Shown here in pieces: positions 35,153 through 43,247 of a stretch of 64,000 bases of DNA. The translations under genes were made by a program, and so were the position numbers. Position 1 is the first letter of the stretch. Each line of letters begins with the position of its first letter. The stretch is from NCBI GenBank assembly GCA_937959115.1, contig CALGAW010000035.1, positions 1 to 64,000 on the forward strand, written 5' to 3'. The notes beneath the pieces are model-generated. The model did no database searches. It was not told the DNA's origin and saw only the letters and a program-made list of their open reading frames with translations. Source of the DNA: an uncultured Saprospiraceae bacterium. GTDB taxonomy: Bacteria > Bacteroidota > Bacteroidia > Chitinophagales > Saprospiraceae.

Positions 35153-36394
35153 ATGAAATCATTTCTTAAAAGAATCAAAGAGAATAGAACTCTAATCGTT
35201 ACAGCATATTGCTTATTAGTCGTTACTGTAGCACAAAGTCAACTCAATTTAGTAAGTAGTTATCAAAATAGTAGCTATGAGACTGCTGTTTTTGCTACTA
35301 CGGATTATGCCTATATCTCGAGTGGACAAAACTTAGAAATACTCGATCTTTCGAACATCCAAAATCCAATAAGTGTTGGAAATGTTGTTACTTCTGGTAC
35401 AGTGAACGGCATTTATGTTGTCGGCAACTATGCTTACCTCGCTTCATCTGGATTGAACATTGTTGATATAACTGATCCAACTGCTCCGATTAGTGTAGGA
35501 AAACTCTTGACAGGGGTTGCAGCACACGACGTTCAGGTTGTTGGCGACTACGCTTATATCGCAGATGGAGATGGATTTAAAATAATAGATGTAAGCGATC
35601 CTGCAGCACCTGTATTGACTGGAAGTTTAAGCTATTGGCCAGCAGCTGAATCTGTATTCGTATCAGATACTATAGCGTATGTCGGTGTTTTGTGGGATGG
35701 TGCAAAAGTAATAGACATAAGTAATCCAGCCCTCCCTGTACAAGTTGGCTCCTCAATCTTGAATCCAGGCGGCACTGGAGGATGGGCAACCGATATCTAT
35801 GAATCCAACGGTAAAGTTTATATGACTGACGGACATGACGGCATGGTAATATTTGAGCGGAATGGCACAAATTTAGACTCCATTGGCGCATTCAATATAG
35901 GTTATGCAAGTGGCGTTTATGTTGATAGCAATGAGGTATACCTTGCGGATAATGATTTCCGATTATTAGATGCGAGTGATGTTTCTAATTTAACATCGAT
36001 TGACCTGTTTAACTCTCCTAACGGAAATCCTGGTTCTGTGCACGTTGCAGGAGGTTACATCTTTCTTGGTATCGACTATTATGGACTTAATATCCTAAAA
36101 CGTGGTAATATGACTACTGGGGTAACTGCTCCGATTTCTAAGGGGTTAAGTAATAGTATTGAAGTGTTTCCAAACCCTTCAAATGGAGAATTTGTTGTAG
36201 AGCTTAAGCCTGCAGATGAATTAACGTTAAAGGTTTCTGATGTACAAGGAAAAGTCATATTCGAAACGACTTTCAACAATGTAGACAAAGGCGAACTAGA
36301 ATCGATTAACATCTCTGAGTTTGCAAATGGCTTCTATTATGTGCAACAACAAGATGGAAATGGAACCTACACTAAAAAGATTATAAAACATTAA
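35153..36394 (+). CDS. Secreted LVIVD-repeat beta-propeller protein with T9SS sorting domain
   Basis: 413 residues from the ATG at 35153. A TTG at 35069 would add 28 residues, but that extension would place promoter DNA inside the gene. Signal sequence MKSFLKRIKENRTLIVTAYC continues to VAQSQ. The body is a run of ~40-residue LVIVD repeats, forming a beta-propeller (G.YAY.A....L.I.DISNP..P..VG, for example NYAYLASSGLNIVDITDPTAP). The last ~75 residues (IEVFPNPSNGEFVVEL ... DVQGKVIFETTF ... GFYYVQQQDGNGTYTKKIIKH) are a T9SS type A sorting domain. No catalytic motif; likely a surface binding protein. A terminator follows. Confidence 0.85.
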   Translation: MKSFLKRIKENRTLIVTAYCLLVVTVAQSQLNLVSSYQNSSYETAVFATTDYAYISSGQNLEILDLSNIQNPISVGNVVTSGTVNGIYVVGNYAYLASSGLNIVDITDPTAPISVGKLLTGVAAHDVQVVGDYAYIADGDGFKIIDVSDPAAPVLTGSLSYWPAAESVFVSDTIAYVGVLWDGAKVIDISNPALPVQVGSSILNPGGTGGWATDIYESNGKVYMTDGHDGMVIFERNGTNLDSIGAFNIGYASGVYVDSNEVYLADNDFRLLDASDVSNLTSIDLFNSPNGNPGSVHVAGGYIFLGIDYYGLNILKRGNMTTGVTAPISKGLSNSIEVFPNPSNGEFVVELKPADELTLKVSDVQGKVIFETTFNNVDKGELESINISEFANGFYYVQQQDGNGTYTKKIIKH

Positions 36395-36466
36395 ACTAAT
36401 AACCCACTAGAAGGTAGTGGAATCAAGAATAGTTTTGTATTAAGTAGATCATGTTTAATTTCTAAA

Positions 36467-36501
36467 GAGGGCTGTTTTTCCAATTGACAGCCTTCTTTTT
36501 T
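36467..36501 (+). terminator. Intrinsic terminator after the LVIVD gene
   Basis: GAGGGCTGT (36467-36475) pairs with ACAGCCTTC (36487-36495), nine pairs with one G-U, followed by T6. Confidence 0.8.
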
Positions 36502-36608
36502 AGTTAAACCCGCACCATTTTATTGCAATTTATCGTTTGTCATTCAGCTTTCGTCATCGATCTTCCAAACATTATCTTTATCCATTCTCAATTATCCATT
36601 AATTACCC

Positions 36609-36616
36609 TATCTTTG
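36609..36616 (+). promoter_or_regulatory. Candidate -7 box for adk (TATCTTTG)
   Basis: An exact TAnnTTTG match located 37 bases before the adk ATG at 36653. It overlaps a TTG at 36614 that could otherwise be taken as the start, arguing for the downstream ATG. Confidence 0.5.
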
Positions 36617-36652
36617 CAGCTTAATTTGAGCATTAAAACAATAAATTTTTCA

Positions 36653-37234
36653 ATGGTAAACTTAATACTCTTCGGGCCTCCAGGGTCAGGAAAAGGAACG
36701 CAAGCGGCTAAATTGGTTGAAAAATATAACTTACTACATATCTCGACAGGAGATTTGTTTCGTTATGAGATAAAAAATAAAACAGAACTCGGTCTCAAAG
36801 CAAAGAGTATCATAGATAAGGGTGAATTGGTGCCAGATGAAATCACCGTAGGAATGTTGCGAAATAAGGTTGAAGCAAACCCTGATGTTGAAGGCTACAT
36901 CTTCGACGGATTCCCGCGTACTGTCCCTCAATGTGAAGCACTCAACCAACTACTAAGTGAAAACAGCGAAGAGGTCACCCTCCTCCTAGAACTCGAAGTA
37001 GAAGATGAGGAAATCGTAAACCGCCTCCTACTTAGAGCTGAAACCAGCGGTAGAGCGGACGACGCAAATGAAGACATCATCAAAAATAGACTCGAAGTCT
37101 ACAAGTCCGAAACAATACCTGTCTCCGATTTTTACGATAAATTAGGTAAAACCATTCGAGTACACGGCCAAGGCTCAATTGACCAAGTCTTCGAACGATT
37201 AAGCAATGAAATCGATAGTACTATCCTTTGTTAA
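36653..37234 (+). CDS. adk: Adenylate kinase
   Basis: 193 residues from the ATG at 36653 (MVNLILFGPPGSGKGTQ). The P-loop GPPGSGKGTQ is at residues 8-17. ISTGDLFRYEI and the DGFPRT motif follow, and the LID arginines are present in RAETSGRADD. The LID is the short form without zinc cysteines usual in Bacteroidota. The enzyme interconverts ATP + AMP and 2 ADP in the cytoplasm. obgE lies 89 bases downstream on the same strand. Confidence 0.95.
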   Translation: MVNLILFGPPGSGKGTQAAKLVEKYNLLHISTGDLFRYEIKNKTELGLKAKSIIDKGELVPDEITVGMLRNKVEANPDVEGYIFDGFPRTVPQCEALNQLLSENSEEVTLLLELEVEDEEIVNRLLLRAETSGRADDANEDIIKNRLEVYKSETIPVSDFYDKLGKTIRVHGQGSIDQVFERLSNEIDSTILC

Positions 37235-37323
37235 AAAGTTCTTAGTGAATAGTAGTAGGCTATTATGCCTTAGAACGCGAATTTATAATTATCAATTAGG
37301 CTTTTGCCATCAATTTACCACCT

Positions 37324-38322
37324 ATGCATGATCAAAACTTTGTGGATTATGTGAAAATCTGTTGCCGTTCTGGAGCAGGAGGCGCTGGATCTGCACATTT
37401 TATGCGTGATCGCCTAAATGCTCTTGGAGGGCCTGATGGCGGTGACGGCGGAAGAGGTGGCCATATCATTCTCAAAGGCAATAAACAACTCTGGACACTT
37501 CTGCCGCTTAAATACAAGAAACATGTGATTGCAACTGCTGGAAAAAACGGTAGCAAATCAAGGAGTACAGGAGCTAGCGGAGAAGATATCATCCTAGAAG
37601 TTCCACTTGGTACGATTGCAAGGGATGTTGAAACAGGTGAAGTAGAACACGAGATAACCGATCATGGCCAAACCGTCATCCTTACTGCTGGTGGAATGGG
37701 AGGAAGAGGCAACTGGAATTTTAAATCAGCAACAAACCAAGCGCCTAGACATGCCCAACAAGGTGTTGAAGGGAAAACCGAATGGAAAATACTAGAGCTC
37801 AAAGTACTAGCAGATGTAGGACTTGTTGGCTTCCCCAATGCTGGGAAATCAACCCTTCTATCAGTCGTTACGGCCGCAAAGCCTAAGATTGCAAGCTATG
37901 CATTTACAACACTTGTCCCGAATCTAGGCATTGTGAAATATAGAGACAACAGATCTTTCATTATCGCTGATATTCCTGGAATTATTGAAGGTGCGCATCA
38001 AGGAAAAGGTCTAGGCATTCGATTCCTACGTCATATAGAACGAAATTCAACGCTTTTATTCCTAGTACCTTCTGATGCGGACAATATCCGTGAAGAGTAC
38101 AAAATTCTAGTAAAAGAATTGGAAAAATACAATCCAGAACTACTCGATAAACCAAGAATCCTTGCAATTTCAAAATCGGATCTAATTGATGATGAACTAA
38201 AAGAAATGTTGCAAGAAGATATCCCTACAAATGTTCCCGTCGTCTTCTTCTCTTCCGTCTCGCAGCAAGGACTGACTGAGCTAAAAGACATGCTTTGGCA
38301 AACCATTAACATGGAATCATGA
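37324..38322 (+). CDS. obgE: GTPase ObgE/CgtA
   Basis: 332 residues. Residues 1-158 are the glycine-rich Obg fold ([54 protein letters not shown]). The G domain carries GFPNAGKST (G1), DIPGIIEGA (G3) and SKSD (G4). It acts in large-subunit ribosome assembly and stringent-response linked control. It has no C-terminal OCT extension, as in many Bacteroidota. The stop overlaps the start of the EamA gene (ATGA at 38319-38322), indicating translational coupling. Confidence 0.95.
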   Translation: MHDQNFVDYVKICCRSGAGGAGSAHFMRDRLNALGGPDGGDGGRGGHIILKGNKQLWTLLPLKYKKHVIATAGKNGSKSRSTGASGEDIILEVPLGTIARDVETGEVEHEITDHGQTVILTAGGMGGRGNWNFKSATNQAPRHAQQGVEGKTEWKILELKVLADVGLVGFPNAGKSTLLSVVTAAKPKIASYAFTTLVPNLGIVKYRDNRSFIIADIPGIIEGAHQGKGLGIRFLRHIERNSTLLFLVPSDADNIREEYKILVKELEKYNPELLDKPRILAISKSDLIDDELKEMLQEDIPTNVPVVFFSSVSQQGLTELKDMLWQTINMES

Positions 38323-39197
38323 CCAAAAACAATGGTTCTGCTTATGCTTGGTTTCTATTGCTTTTACTAGCACTTGTCTGGGGCAGCTCCTTTATACTAA
38401 TCAAAAAATCACTATTAGCATTTACTGCGTTAGAAGTAGGTGCCTTGCGCATTGGTATCTCATTCCTAGCATTCATTCCGCTGTTGATTAGTCGTTGGCA
38501 GGAGATCCCTTGGGAAAGGTGGATTCCCTTACTTGTTATCGGTATGGCTGGCACTGGAATTCCCGCGTTCTTATATCCAATCGCAGAAACTCAATTAAGT
38601 AGTTCAGTCGTCGGGGTATTAAATTCATTGACTCCTTTGTTTGCTGTGGTCTTCGGTATATTGTTTTTTGGTGTTAAGGTCGTTCGCAATCAGTACATCG
38701 GTGTGTTTATAGGCATGACAGGGGCTATACTACTCATTTTATTAGGCAATCCCTCAGAAAATACGATCATTAATTCTTATGCGTTACTTGTCGTCTTGGG
38801 CACAATGCTATACGCAACCAGTGTCAATACCGTTAAAAAATACTTCCAAGACTTAAACTCTACAACCCTAAGTGCCACTGGCTTCTTGTTTACCGGGCTG
38901 CCTGCTATTGGTTATATACTTTTCAATGGCACCTTGCACAAAGCAGTAGAGCATGAACACGGTCTACTTAGCATAGGAGCCGTTCTGATCTTATCACTAG
39001 TCGGCACAGTCGCCGCAACTGTATTGTTTTACAAAATGGTACAAATGACCAATGTTGTGTTTAGTACCTCCGTTGCCTACATGATCCCTGTGATCGCAAT
39101 CCTCCTAGGCGTCCTAGACGGAGAACCATTTTCTTGGTTGATTCTAGTCGGGATGGGACTAATTCTCACTGGAGTATATTTCACAAGACGAAATTGA
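38319..39197 (+). CDS. EamA/DMT family transporter
   Basis: 292 residues with ten predicted membrane helices in two homologous halves. The first EamA motif is [20 protein letters not shown] with [11 protein letters not shown] after it; the second half has [12 protein letters not shown] and [20 protein letters not shown]. It is an inner-membrane drug/metabolite superfamily permease; the substrate cannot be deduced. It overlaps obgE by 4 bases. Confidence 0.88.
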   Translation: MTKNNGSAYAWFLLLLLALVWGSSFILIKKSLLAFTALEVGALRIGISFLAFIPLLISRWQEIPWERWIPLLVIGMAGTGIPAFLYPIAETQLSSSVVGVLNSLTPLFAVVFGILFFGVKVVRNQYIGVFIGMTGAILLILLGNPSENTIINSYALLVVLGTMLYATSVNTVKKYFQDLNSTTLSATGFLFTGLPAIGYILFNGTLHKAVEHEHGLLSIGAVLILSLVGTVAATVLFYKMVQMTNVVFSTSVAYMIPVIAILLGVLDGEPFSWLILVGMGLILTGVYFTRRN

Positions 39198-39266
39198 TTT
39201 CTAATTACTGATGATCACCACAGATGAGCAATATGGGTGAGATCTCTTTTCAACCTGAAAGGTTTT

Positions 39267-40553
39267 TCAAAACCGGTAATCATTTACAATTATAAACTCC
39301 GCCCACTTCCTAAGCACCTCAAGCGTAGAACTATCCGTATCATAAACCGAATACCATCCCTGCAACTCAAAAGGAGGGTCGCCAATAAACACATCCCCAG
39401 CCTTCCAAACTGCCTTAGGAGCCGTCGGCCGGCCAAAACCACCCCATGCCCAGAAGTTAGATCCCATCACATGTGTTTCCTTGGTATCATAGACTAGACT
39501 AAATAACTGATCATAGTATAAATCTCGGCGAACTGTAGTAGACAAATTGCTATGACTCCCATTATCTCTAGCAATGCCGAATTCTTCCAATACAATTGGT
39601 TTGTTTAGTAATTTTGCTTGTGCGATGTGTTGCTTTAGGTAGTTGGTCGCCTTTCTTGTTGCCTTATTGAAGTTGCGTTTTCCCTTTTTCGGATTGTACC
39701 ATTTCCAGTTTTCTATCCAGATATGCGCCGTACAGTAATCAATCTCAGGAAATGAATGTTCGTCTTTAAACTTGGAACTCAAGGGGAAAAAAGCATTCCC
39801 TTCACTGCCAACTGATACCAGATGATTGCTGTCCAAGGATTTAATCAGTTTTGCTGTGGTCTTTACCCAGTCAAGGTAATTCTTCTTATGCAGCAGGGAG
39901 CGCGGTTCGTTGGCCAATTGCCAAGCCATAATAGTTGGATCTTCCTTATAAGGCGTTCCACTAATACTGTTTGTTCTGTTAATGATATGTTTGAGGTGCT
40001 GTTGGGCAAGCGCCTGGGCTTCAGGTAGTTTGAAGAATTGATCTGAGTAGGTGGTGAAGGTAAGCCAACTCCCATTTTCAGCGGGAGGAGGATAGGGGAT
40101 TTCCTTCTTGGTGATCCAATTAACATATTGCGCAAATCCACCTGACCATGGCCACATATTGTTGAGGCAAACCACAGCGTGCATCTCTCGTTTTCGCATT
40201 TCTTCGAGTAGGAAGTCAAGTCCTTCTAGTAGCGGTTGGCTGTATTGCTGTGGGCTAGGTTGTAGGGCAGGCACGATTCTCCAAGGAGCTGTATCGGGTC
40301 CTTCTGTAGCCGCCATGATGCGGAGATTCTTGATACCTAGTGCTGCTAGGAGGTCAAGCTCTTTGATGAGGCGAGGTCTGTCTCCTGTTTCGTCAGATGC
40401 TCCTAGGTTCATCCCATACCAGAAGTTGGTGCCCAAATATCGATAAATCTGTTCTCCTTTTTTGAATTGAGCGTTTTCAACGCGAATGAAGTCTTGCGCC
40501 ATCAAAGGGGAAAGAACAAAGGTGAAAAGAAGTATCTGTAAGAAATGTTTCAA
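39267..40553 (-). CDS. Secreted GH5 family glycoside hydrolase (endo-beta-mannanase-like)
   Basis: 428 residues with signal peptide MKHFLQILLFTFVLSPLMAQ. A (beta/alpha)8 clan-A enzyme: acid/base Glu216 in AWQLANEPRSL and nucleophile Glu324 in PIVLEEFGIARD. The N-terminal NAQFKKGEQIYRYLGTNFWY and the GSEGNAFFP and AHIWIENW segments fit the GH5 mannanase subfamily with a ~400-residue catalytic domain. It would cleave beta-1,4-mannans in the periplasm or outside; no binding module and no T9SS sorting domain. Convergent with the EamA gene, 69 bases away. The 40710-40790 peptide unit lies upstream but is separated by its own terminator. Confidence 0.85.
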   Translation of the reverse strand: MKHFLQILLFTFVLSPLMAQDFIRVENAQFKKGEQIYRYLGTNFWYGMNLGASDETGDRPRLIKELDLLAALGIKNLRIMAATEGPDTAPWRIVPALQPSPQQYSQPLLEGLDFLLEEMRKREMHAVVCLNNMWPWSGGFAQYVNWITKKEIPYPPPAENGSWLTFTTYSDQFFKLPEAQALAQQHLKHIINRTNSISGTPYKEDPTIMAWQLANEPRSLLHKKNYLDWVKTTAKLIKSLDSNHLVSVGSEGNAFFPLSSKFKDEHSFPEIDYCTAHIWIENWKWYNPKKGKRNFNKATRKATNYLKQHIAQAKLLNKPIVLEEFGIARDNGSHSNLSTTVRRDLYYDQLFSLVYDTKETHVMGSNFWAWGGFGRPTAPKAVWKAGDVFIGDPPFELQGWYSVYDTDSSTLEVLRKWAEFIIVNDYRF

Positions 40554-40651
40554 GGTGTCATTTGAATTTATTCAAAATAGAGGATATTCTCTTTAATTCT
40601 TAATACAAAAATCGTGTTAAACGACTTCATTTTTTTAAAACTAAAGATAAA

Positions 40652-40686
40652 TAAAAAGCCTTTAACTGCATTTTGCAATTAAAGGC
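40652..40686 (-). terminator. Strong intrinsic terminator of the small-peptide unit
   Basis: GCCTTTAA (40658-40665) pairs with TTAAAGGC (40679-40686), with an inner TGC/GCA stem and loop ATTTT. On the minus strand the stem is followed by U5 (A5 at 40653-40657). Confidence 0.85.
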
Positions 40687-40709
40687 CATCAACTGAACTG
40701 TAAAAGTTC

Positions 40710-40790
40710 TTAAGAGTTAAATTTTCTTTTTGTAACTGGAGTTGTTGTTGCAATTACCAAGTAATTTCTTTTAAATTTGCGCTTGATCAT
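40710..40790 (-). CDS. Tiny basic peptide, 26 residues, in its own transcription unit (or a ~200-nt sRNA)
   Basis: Reading the minus strand from the ATG at 40790 gives 26 residues beginning MIKRKFKRNYLVIATTT, ending PVTKRKFNS, then TAA. It has eight Lys/Arg and no acidic residue; KRKF occurs near both ends with a hydrophobic/Thr middle. It is bracketed by an exact TACATTTG promoter box and by a strong terminator, so the unit is a compact ~200-nt transcript. I know no family for it. Alternatives: the transcript is a small RNA and the frame is incidental, or the peptide is a conserved small protein. Confidence 0.5.
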   Translation of the reverse strand: MIKRKFKRNYLVIATTTPVTKRKFNS

Positions 40791-40831
40791 AAGATTGTTT
40801 CTTTAAATGTTTAAGATTATTTTTTCTTTTT

Positions 40832-40849
40832 CAGTAGTGTTTTTTACTG
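40832..40849 (-). other. Leader hairpin of the small-peptide unit
   Basis: CAGTA (40832-40836) pairs with TACTG (40845-40849), giving a small stem near the predicted 5' end of the transcript. Confidence 0.35.
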
Positions 40850-40857
40850 CCGAGGCG

Positions 40858-40865
40858 CAAATGTA
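40858..40865 (-). promoter_or_regulatory. Candidate -7 box for the small-peptide unit (TACATTTG)
   Basis: An exact match to TAnnTTTG on the minus strand, 68 bases upstream of the peptide ATG. No clear -33 TTG was identified. Confidence 0.5.
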
Positions 40866-41035
40866 AAACAAATTTTATTCTAAATAAGCGTTTTTTGTAA
40901 AATTTATTTATGCGAATGCATAATCACAACGCAAGTGGCCAAATTATATTTTGCAACAGCGATAAAACATTAAATGGGTCGTCAAGGAATATTTAATCTC
41001 AAAATAAAACGAATCGTTCCTCAATTATTCCAAGT

Positions 41036-41260
41036 TTACATTTTTTCTAAAGATTTTTTGTTCCTGATCATTTTTCCTTTTATAGAACGCTCTATCACTG
41101 TAATTTTTTGCTTACCTATTGTCTTTTTTGTTAATTCATTTCTAAATTGCCCTGGTGTTTTACCCGTTTTACCCTTGAAAAATTTTTAAAAATAGGCTGG
41201 ATCATTATAATTCAAACGATATAAAACCTCCTTGATGGACTTGGTTAAGGAAAACGAAAA
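41036..41260 (-). pseudogene. Remnant of an AraC family regulator (C-terminal helix-turn-helix only)
   Basis: The minus strand reads LTKSIKEVLYRLNYNDPAYF, then an in-frame TAA (41186-41188), then KFFKGKTGKTPGQFRNELTK, the hallmark second helix-turn-helix and tail of AraC proteins ('I.EVA..LGF.D.SYF.R.FKK.TG.TP.Q.R'). The stop replaces the residue between F and KFF, usually Ser. No N-terminal domain or start can be found upstream, so this is a decayed gene. After the helix-turn-helix the frame continues to a stop at 41036. Confidence 0.75.
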
Positions 41261-41422
41261 GTACTGTATAACTTTTAATCTCATACCTCTTGAAATCTAT
41301 CGTGAATTGGTATGGATTCCATAACGGTTTTGTTTAAAAATAAAGAATCAGATAGTTTAAGTTAAGCATAATCAAGGAATGATGCTGTAGGATGGTTATT
41401 CAGAGGTCGAAATTATAAATGT
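41261..41422. other. Remainder of the 40.55-41.42 kb intergenic region
   Basis: Nothing recognisable between the AraC remnant and the symporter gene end; likewise 40866-41035 shows no gene. Confidence 0.3.
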
Positions 41423-43123
41423 TCAATTATTGTTACCCATTTTCTGAAGCATCAACGCAATCAACACCACCAGCACACAGCCAATCAGATTAAGCCATAA
41501 ATAGGCCACATTCATAATGCCAAACTTGTCTAACACAAACACCGTAATCACCAACACCTCCGCTATTATAGCAGCGGTGAAAACAGCCCGCGCCCCAACA
41601 GATTTAAAGTAAAAAGCCACCACGAAAACACCTAAAATAGCTCCATAGAACAGCGAACCAACGATATTGACCGCCTCAATCAAATTGTCAAAGTAACTAG
41701 CAAAAGTAGCAAAGAGCAAGGCAATCAAACCCCACATCACCGTAAAAAGCTTAGATGCCTTCAAGTAATGGGCGTCATCTTCTTCTCGTCGGAAGGAGCG
41801 CTTGTAAAGATCAACGCTTGTGGTAGTAGCTAAGGCATTCAGCTCAGATGCCGTAGTAGACATGGCCGCAGAAAAGATCACAGCAAGCAGCAAACCGACA
41901 AGACCAATTGGTAAATTGTTGAGAATAAAAGTGATGAACACGTAGTCGGAATCCTTGGCTTCACTATCTGGATGTTGAAGATTGACAAGTGCCAATACCT
42001 CCTTGCGCACTAGCTTACTGCTTTCAGTCGCCTTGTCGAGTTGCTCAGTTGCAATGGCTTTTTGTTTCGCATTACCAGATTCTTGGGCAATCAGCCATTC
42101 CTTTAGTGCTTCCCGCTTGAACTCAAATGCAGCTGTATGCTGCGTTTCCAGTGATTGAATCTTTGCGCGATGCTCCGTTTGATACAATTGATTTTTAGCT
42201 GTTTCATTAAAAAATACCGGTGGTTGATGAAATTGATAAAAGACAAACAACAGAATACCAAGAAACAGAATACAGAACTGCATCGGTACCTTAAACACGG
42301 CATTAAATAATAAGCCTAAACGACTCTGAGTCAATGAACGACCAGACAAGTAGCGTTGTACTTGTGATTGATCCGTTCCAAAGTAAGATAGAAAAAGAAA
42401 CGTTCCACCAATCAATCCCGACCATACATTGTATTTGTTGCTTGGGTCAAATTCAAAATCAACCACATTCAACTTACCCATATGCCCAGCTAAATGAACG
42501 GCATCAGAAATCGAGACCGTATCGGGCAATAGACTAATCAATATGTAACCCGCGAAAACCATTCCCGTAAGGATAATAATCATTTGCTGTTTCTGAGTCT
42601 GACTCACCGCATCAGTACCGCCTGAAACGGTATACACAATGACCAGTATACCCATAATCCAAATCGTAAGTCCTAGTTGCCAACCCATAATAGTAGACAA
42701 GATAATGGCTGGAGCATAAATCACAATGCCCGCACCCATCCCACGTTGTATCAAGAACAAAATGGCTGTAAGTGTTCGTGTCTTTAGGTCAAAACGGCCT
42801 TCTAGGTATTCGTAGGCAGTATACACCTTGAGCTTGTAGTAAATCGGCAATATCGTAGTAGAAATGATAACCATTGCCAGTGGCAAACCAAAGTAAAATT
42901 GAATAAAGCGCATGCCGTCTTCAAACCCTTGGCCAGGCGTTGATAGAAAGGTGATGGCACTTGCTTGTGTTGCAACAACAGATAGGCCGATTGTCCACCA
43001 AGGAAGCTTCCGTTCTCCTAGAAGGTATTCCTCTGTACTTTTGATGCCTCGTGTCTTCCAAATTCCATAGCCTACGATGTAAGCGATTGTAATTCCTAGT
43101 ACTAGCCAGTCAATCCAATGCAT
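41423..43123 (-). CDS. Sodium:solute symporter (SSS family)
   Basis: 566 residues, about 13 membrane helices. SSS signature segments are visible: LSVVATQASAITFLSTPGQG in the first helices, GSLFYGAILGVFVVAFYF and FSAAMSTTASELNALATTTS toward the end. A ~95-residue soluble, Lys/Glu-rich loop (about residues 310-400) interrupts the core, a feature of a Bacteroidota subgroup. It is an inner-membrane sodium-coupled uptake protein; the substrate (sugar, sialic acid or amino acid) cannot be told. It is the last gene of an operon with the 38-residue membrane protein (3 bases upstream) and the PIG-L protein. Confidence 0.88.
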   Translation of the reverse strand: MHWIDWLVLGITIAYIVGYGIWKTRGIKSTEEYLLGERKLPWWTIGLSVVATQASAITFLSTPGQGFEDGMRFIQFYFGLPLAMVIISTTILPIYYKLKVYTAYEYLEGRFDLKTRTLTAILFLIQRGMGAGIVIYAPAIILSTIMGWQLGLTIWIMGILVIVYTVSGGTDAVSQTQKQQMIIILTGMVFAGYILISLLPDTVSISDAVHLAGHMGKLNVVDFEFDPSNKYNVWSGLIGGTFLFLSYFGTDQSQVQRYLSGRSLTQSRLGLLFNAVFKVPMQFCILFLGILLFVFYQFHQPPVFFNETAKNQLYQTEHRAKIQSLETQHTAAFEFKREALKEWLIAQESGNAKQKAIATEQLDKATESSKLVRKEVLALVNLQHPDSEAKDSDYVFITFILNNLPIGLVGLLLAVIFSAAMSTTASELNALATTTSVDLYKRSFRREEDDAHYLKASKLFTVMWGLIALLFATFASYFDNLIEAVNIVGSLFYGAILGVFVVAFYFKSVGARAVFTAAIIAEVLVITVFVLDKFGIMNVAYLWLNLIGCVLVVLIALMLQKMGNNN

Positions 43124-43126
43124 AGG

Positions 43127-43243
43127 TTAGGTGTTGTAAGTGATGGTAAACCAATAAAAGATTAGGATTAGGATGGCGTGGAAAACCAATACAAAGGCAT
43201 GCATTGCTTTCCAAGTCTTGAATATTGGAGGTCGTTCTTCCAT
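43127..43243 (-). CDS. Small single-span membrane protein in the symporter operon
   Basis: 38 residues from the ATG at 43243: a short charged N-terminus MEERPPIFKTWKAMHA, then one hydrophobic helix FVLVFHAILILIFYWFTITY. It starts 4 bases after the PIG-L stop and ends 3 bases before the symporter ATG, so translation is almost certainly coupled. I recall similar small proteins with a 'P.(I/V)F.(T/S)W...' start beside SSS symporters in Bacteroidota, suggesting an accessory subunit; this is inference. Confidence 0.75.
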   Translation of the reverse strand: MEERPPIFKTWKAMHAFVLVFHAILILIFYWFTITYNT

Positions 43244-43247
43244 GATA

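Noticed and set aside
36614-36652. Upstream TTG start for adk
   Set aside because: It overlaps the TATCTTTG promoter box, and the ATG at 36653 gives the standard adenylate kinase N-terminus.
40974-41189. 71-residue plus-strand frame
   Set aside because: It is antisense to the AraC remnant, which explains the coding-like signal.
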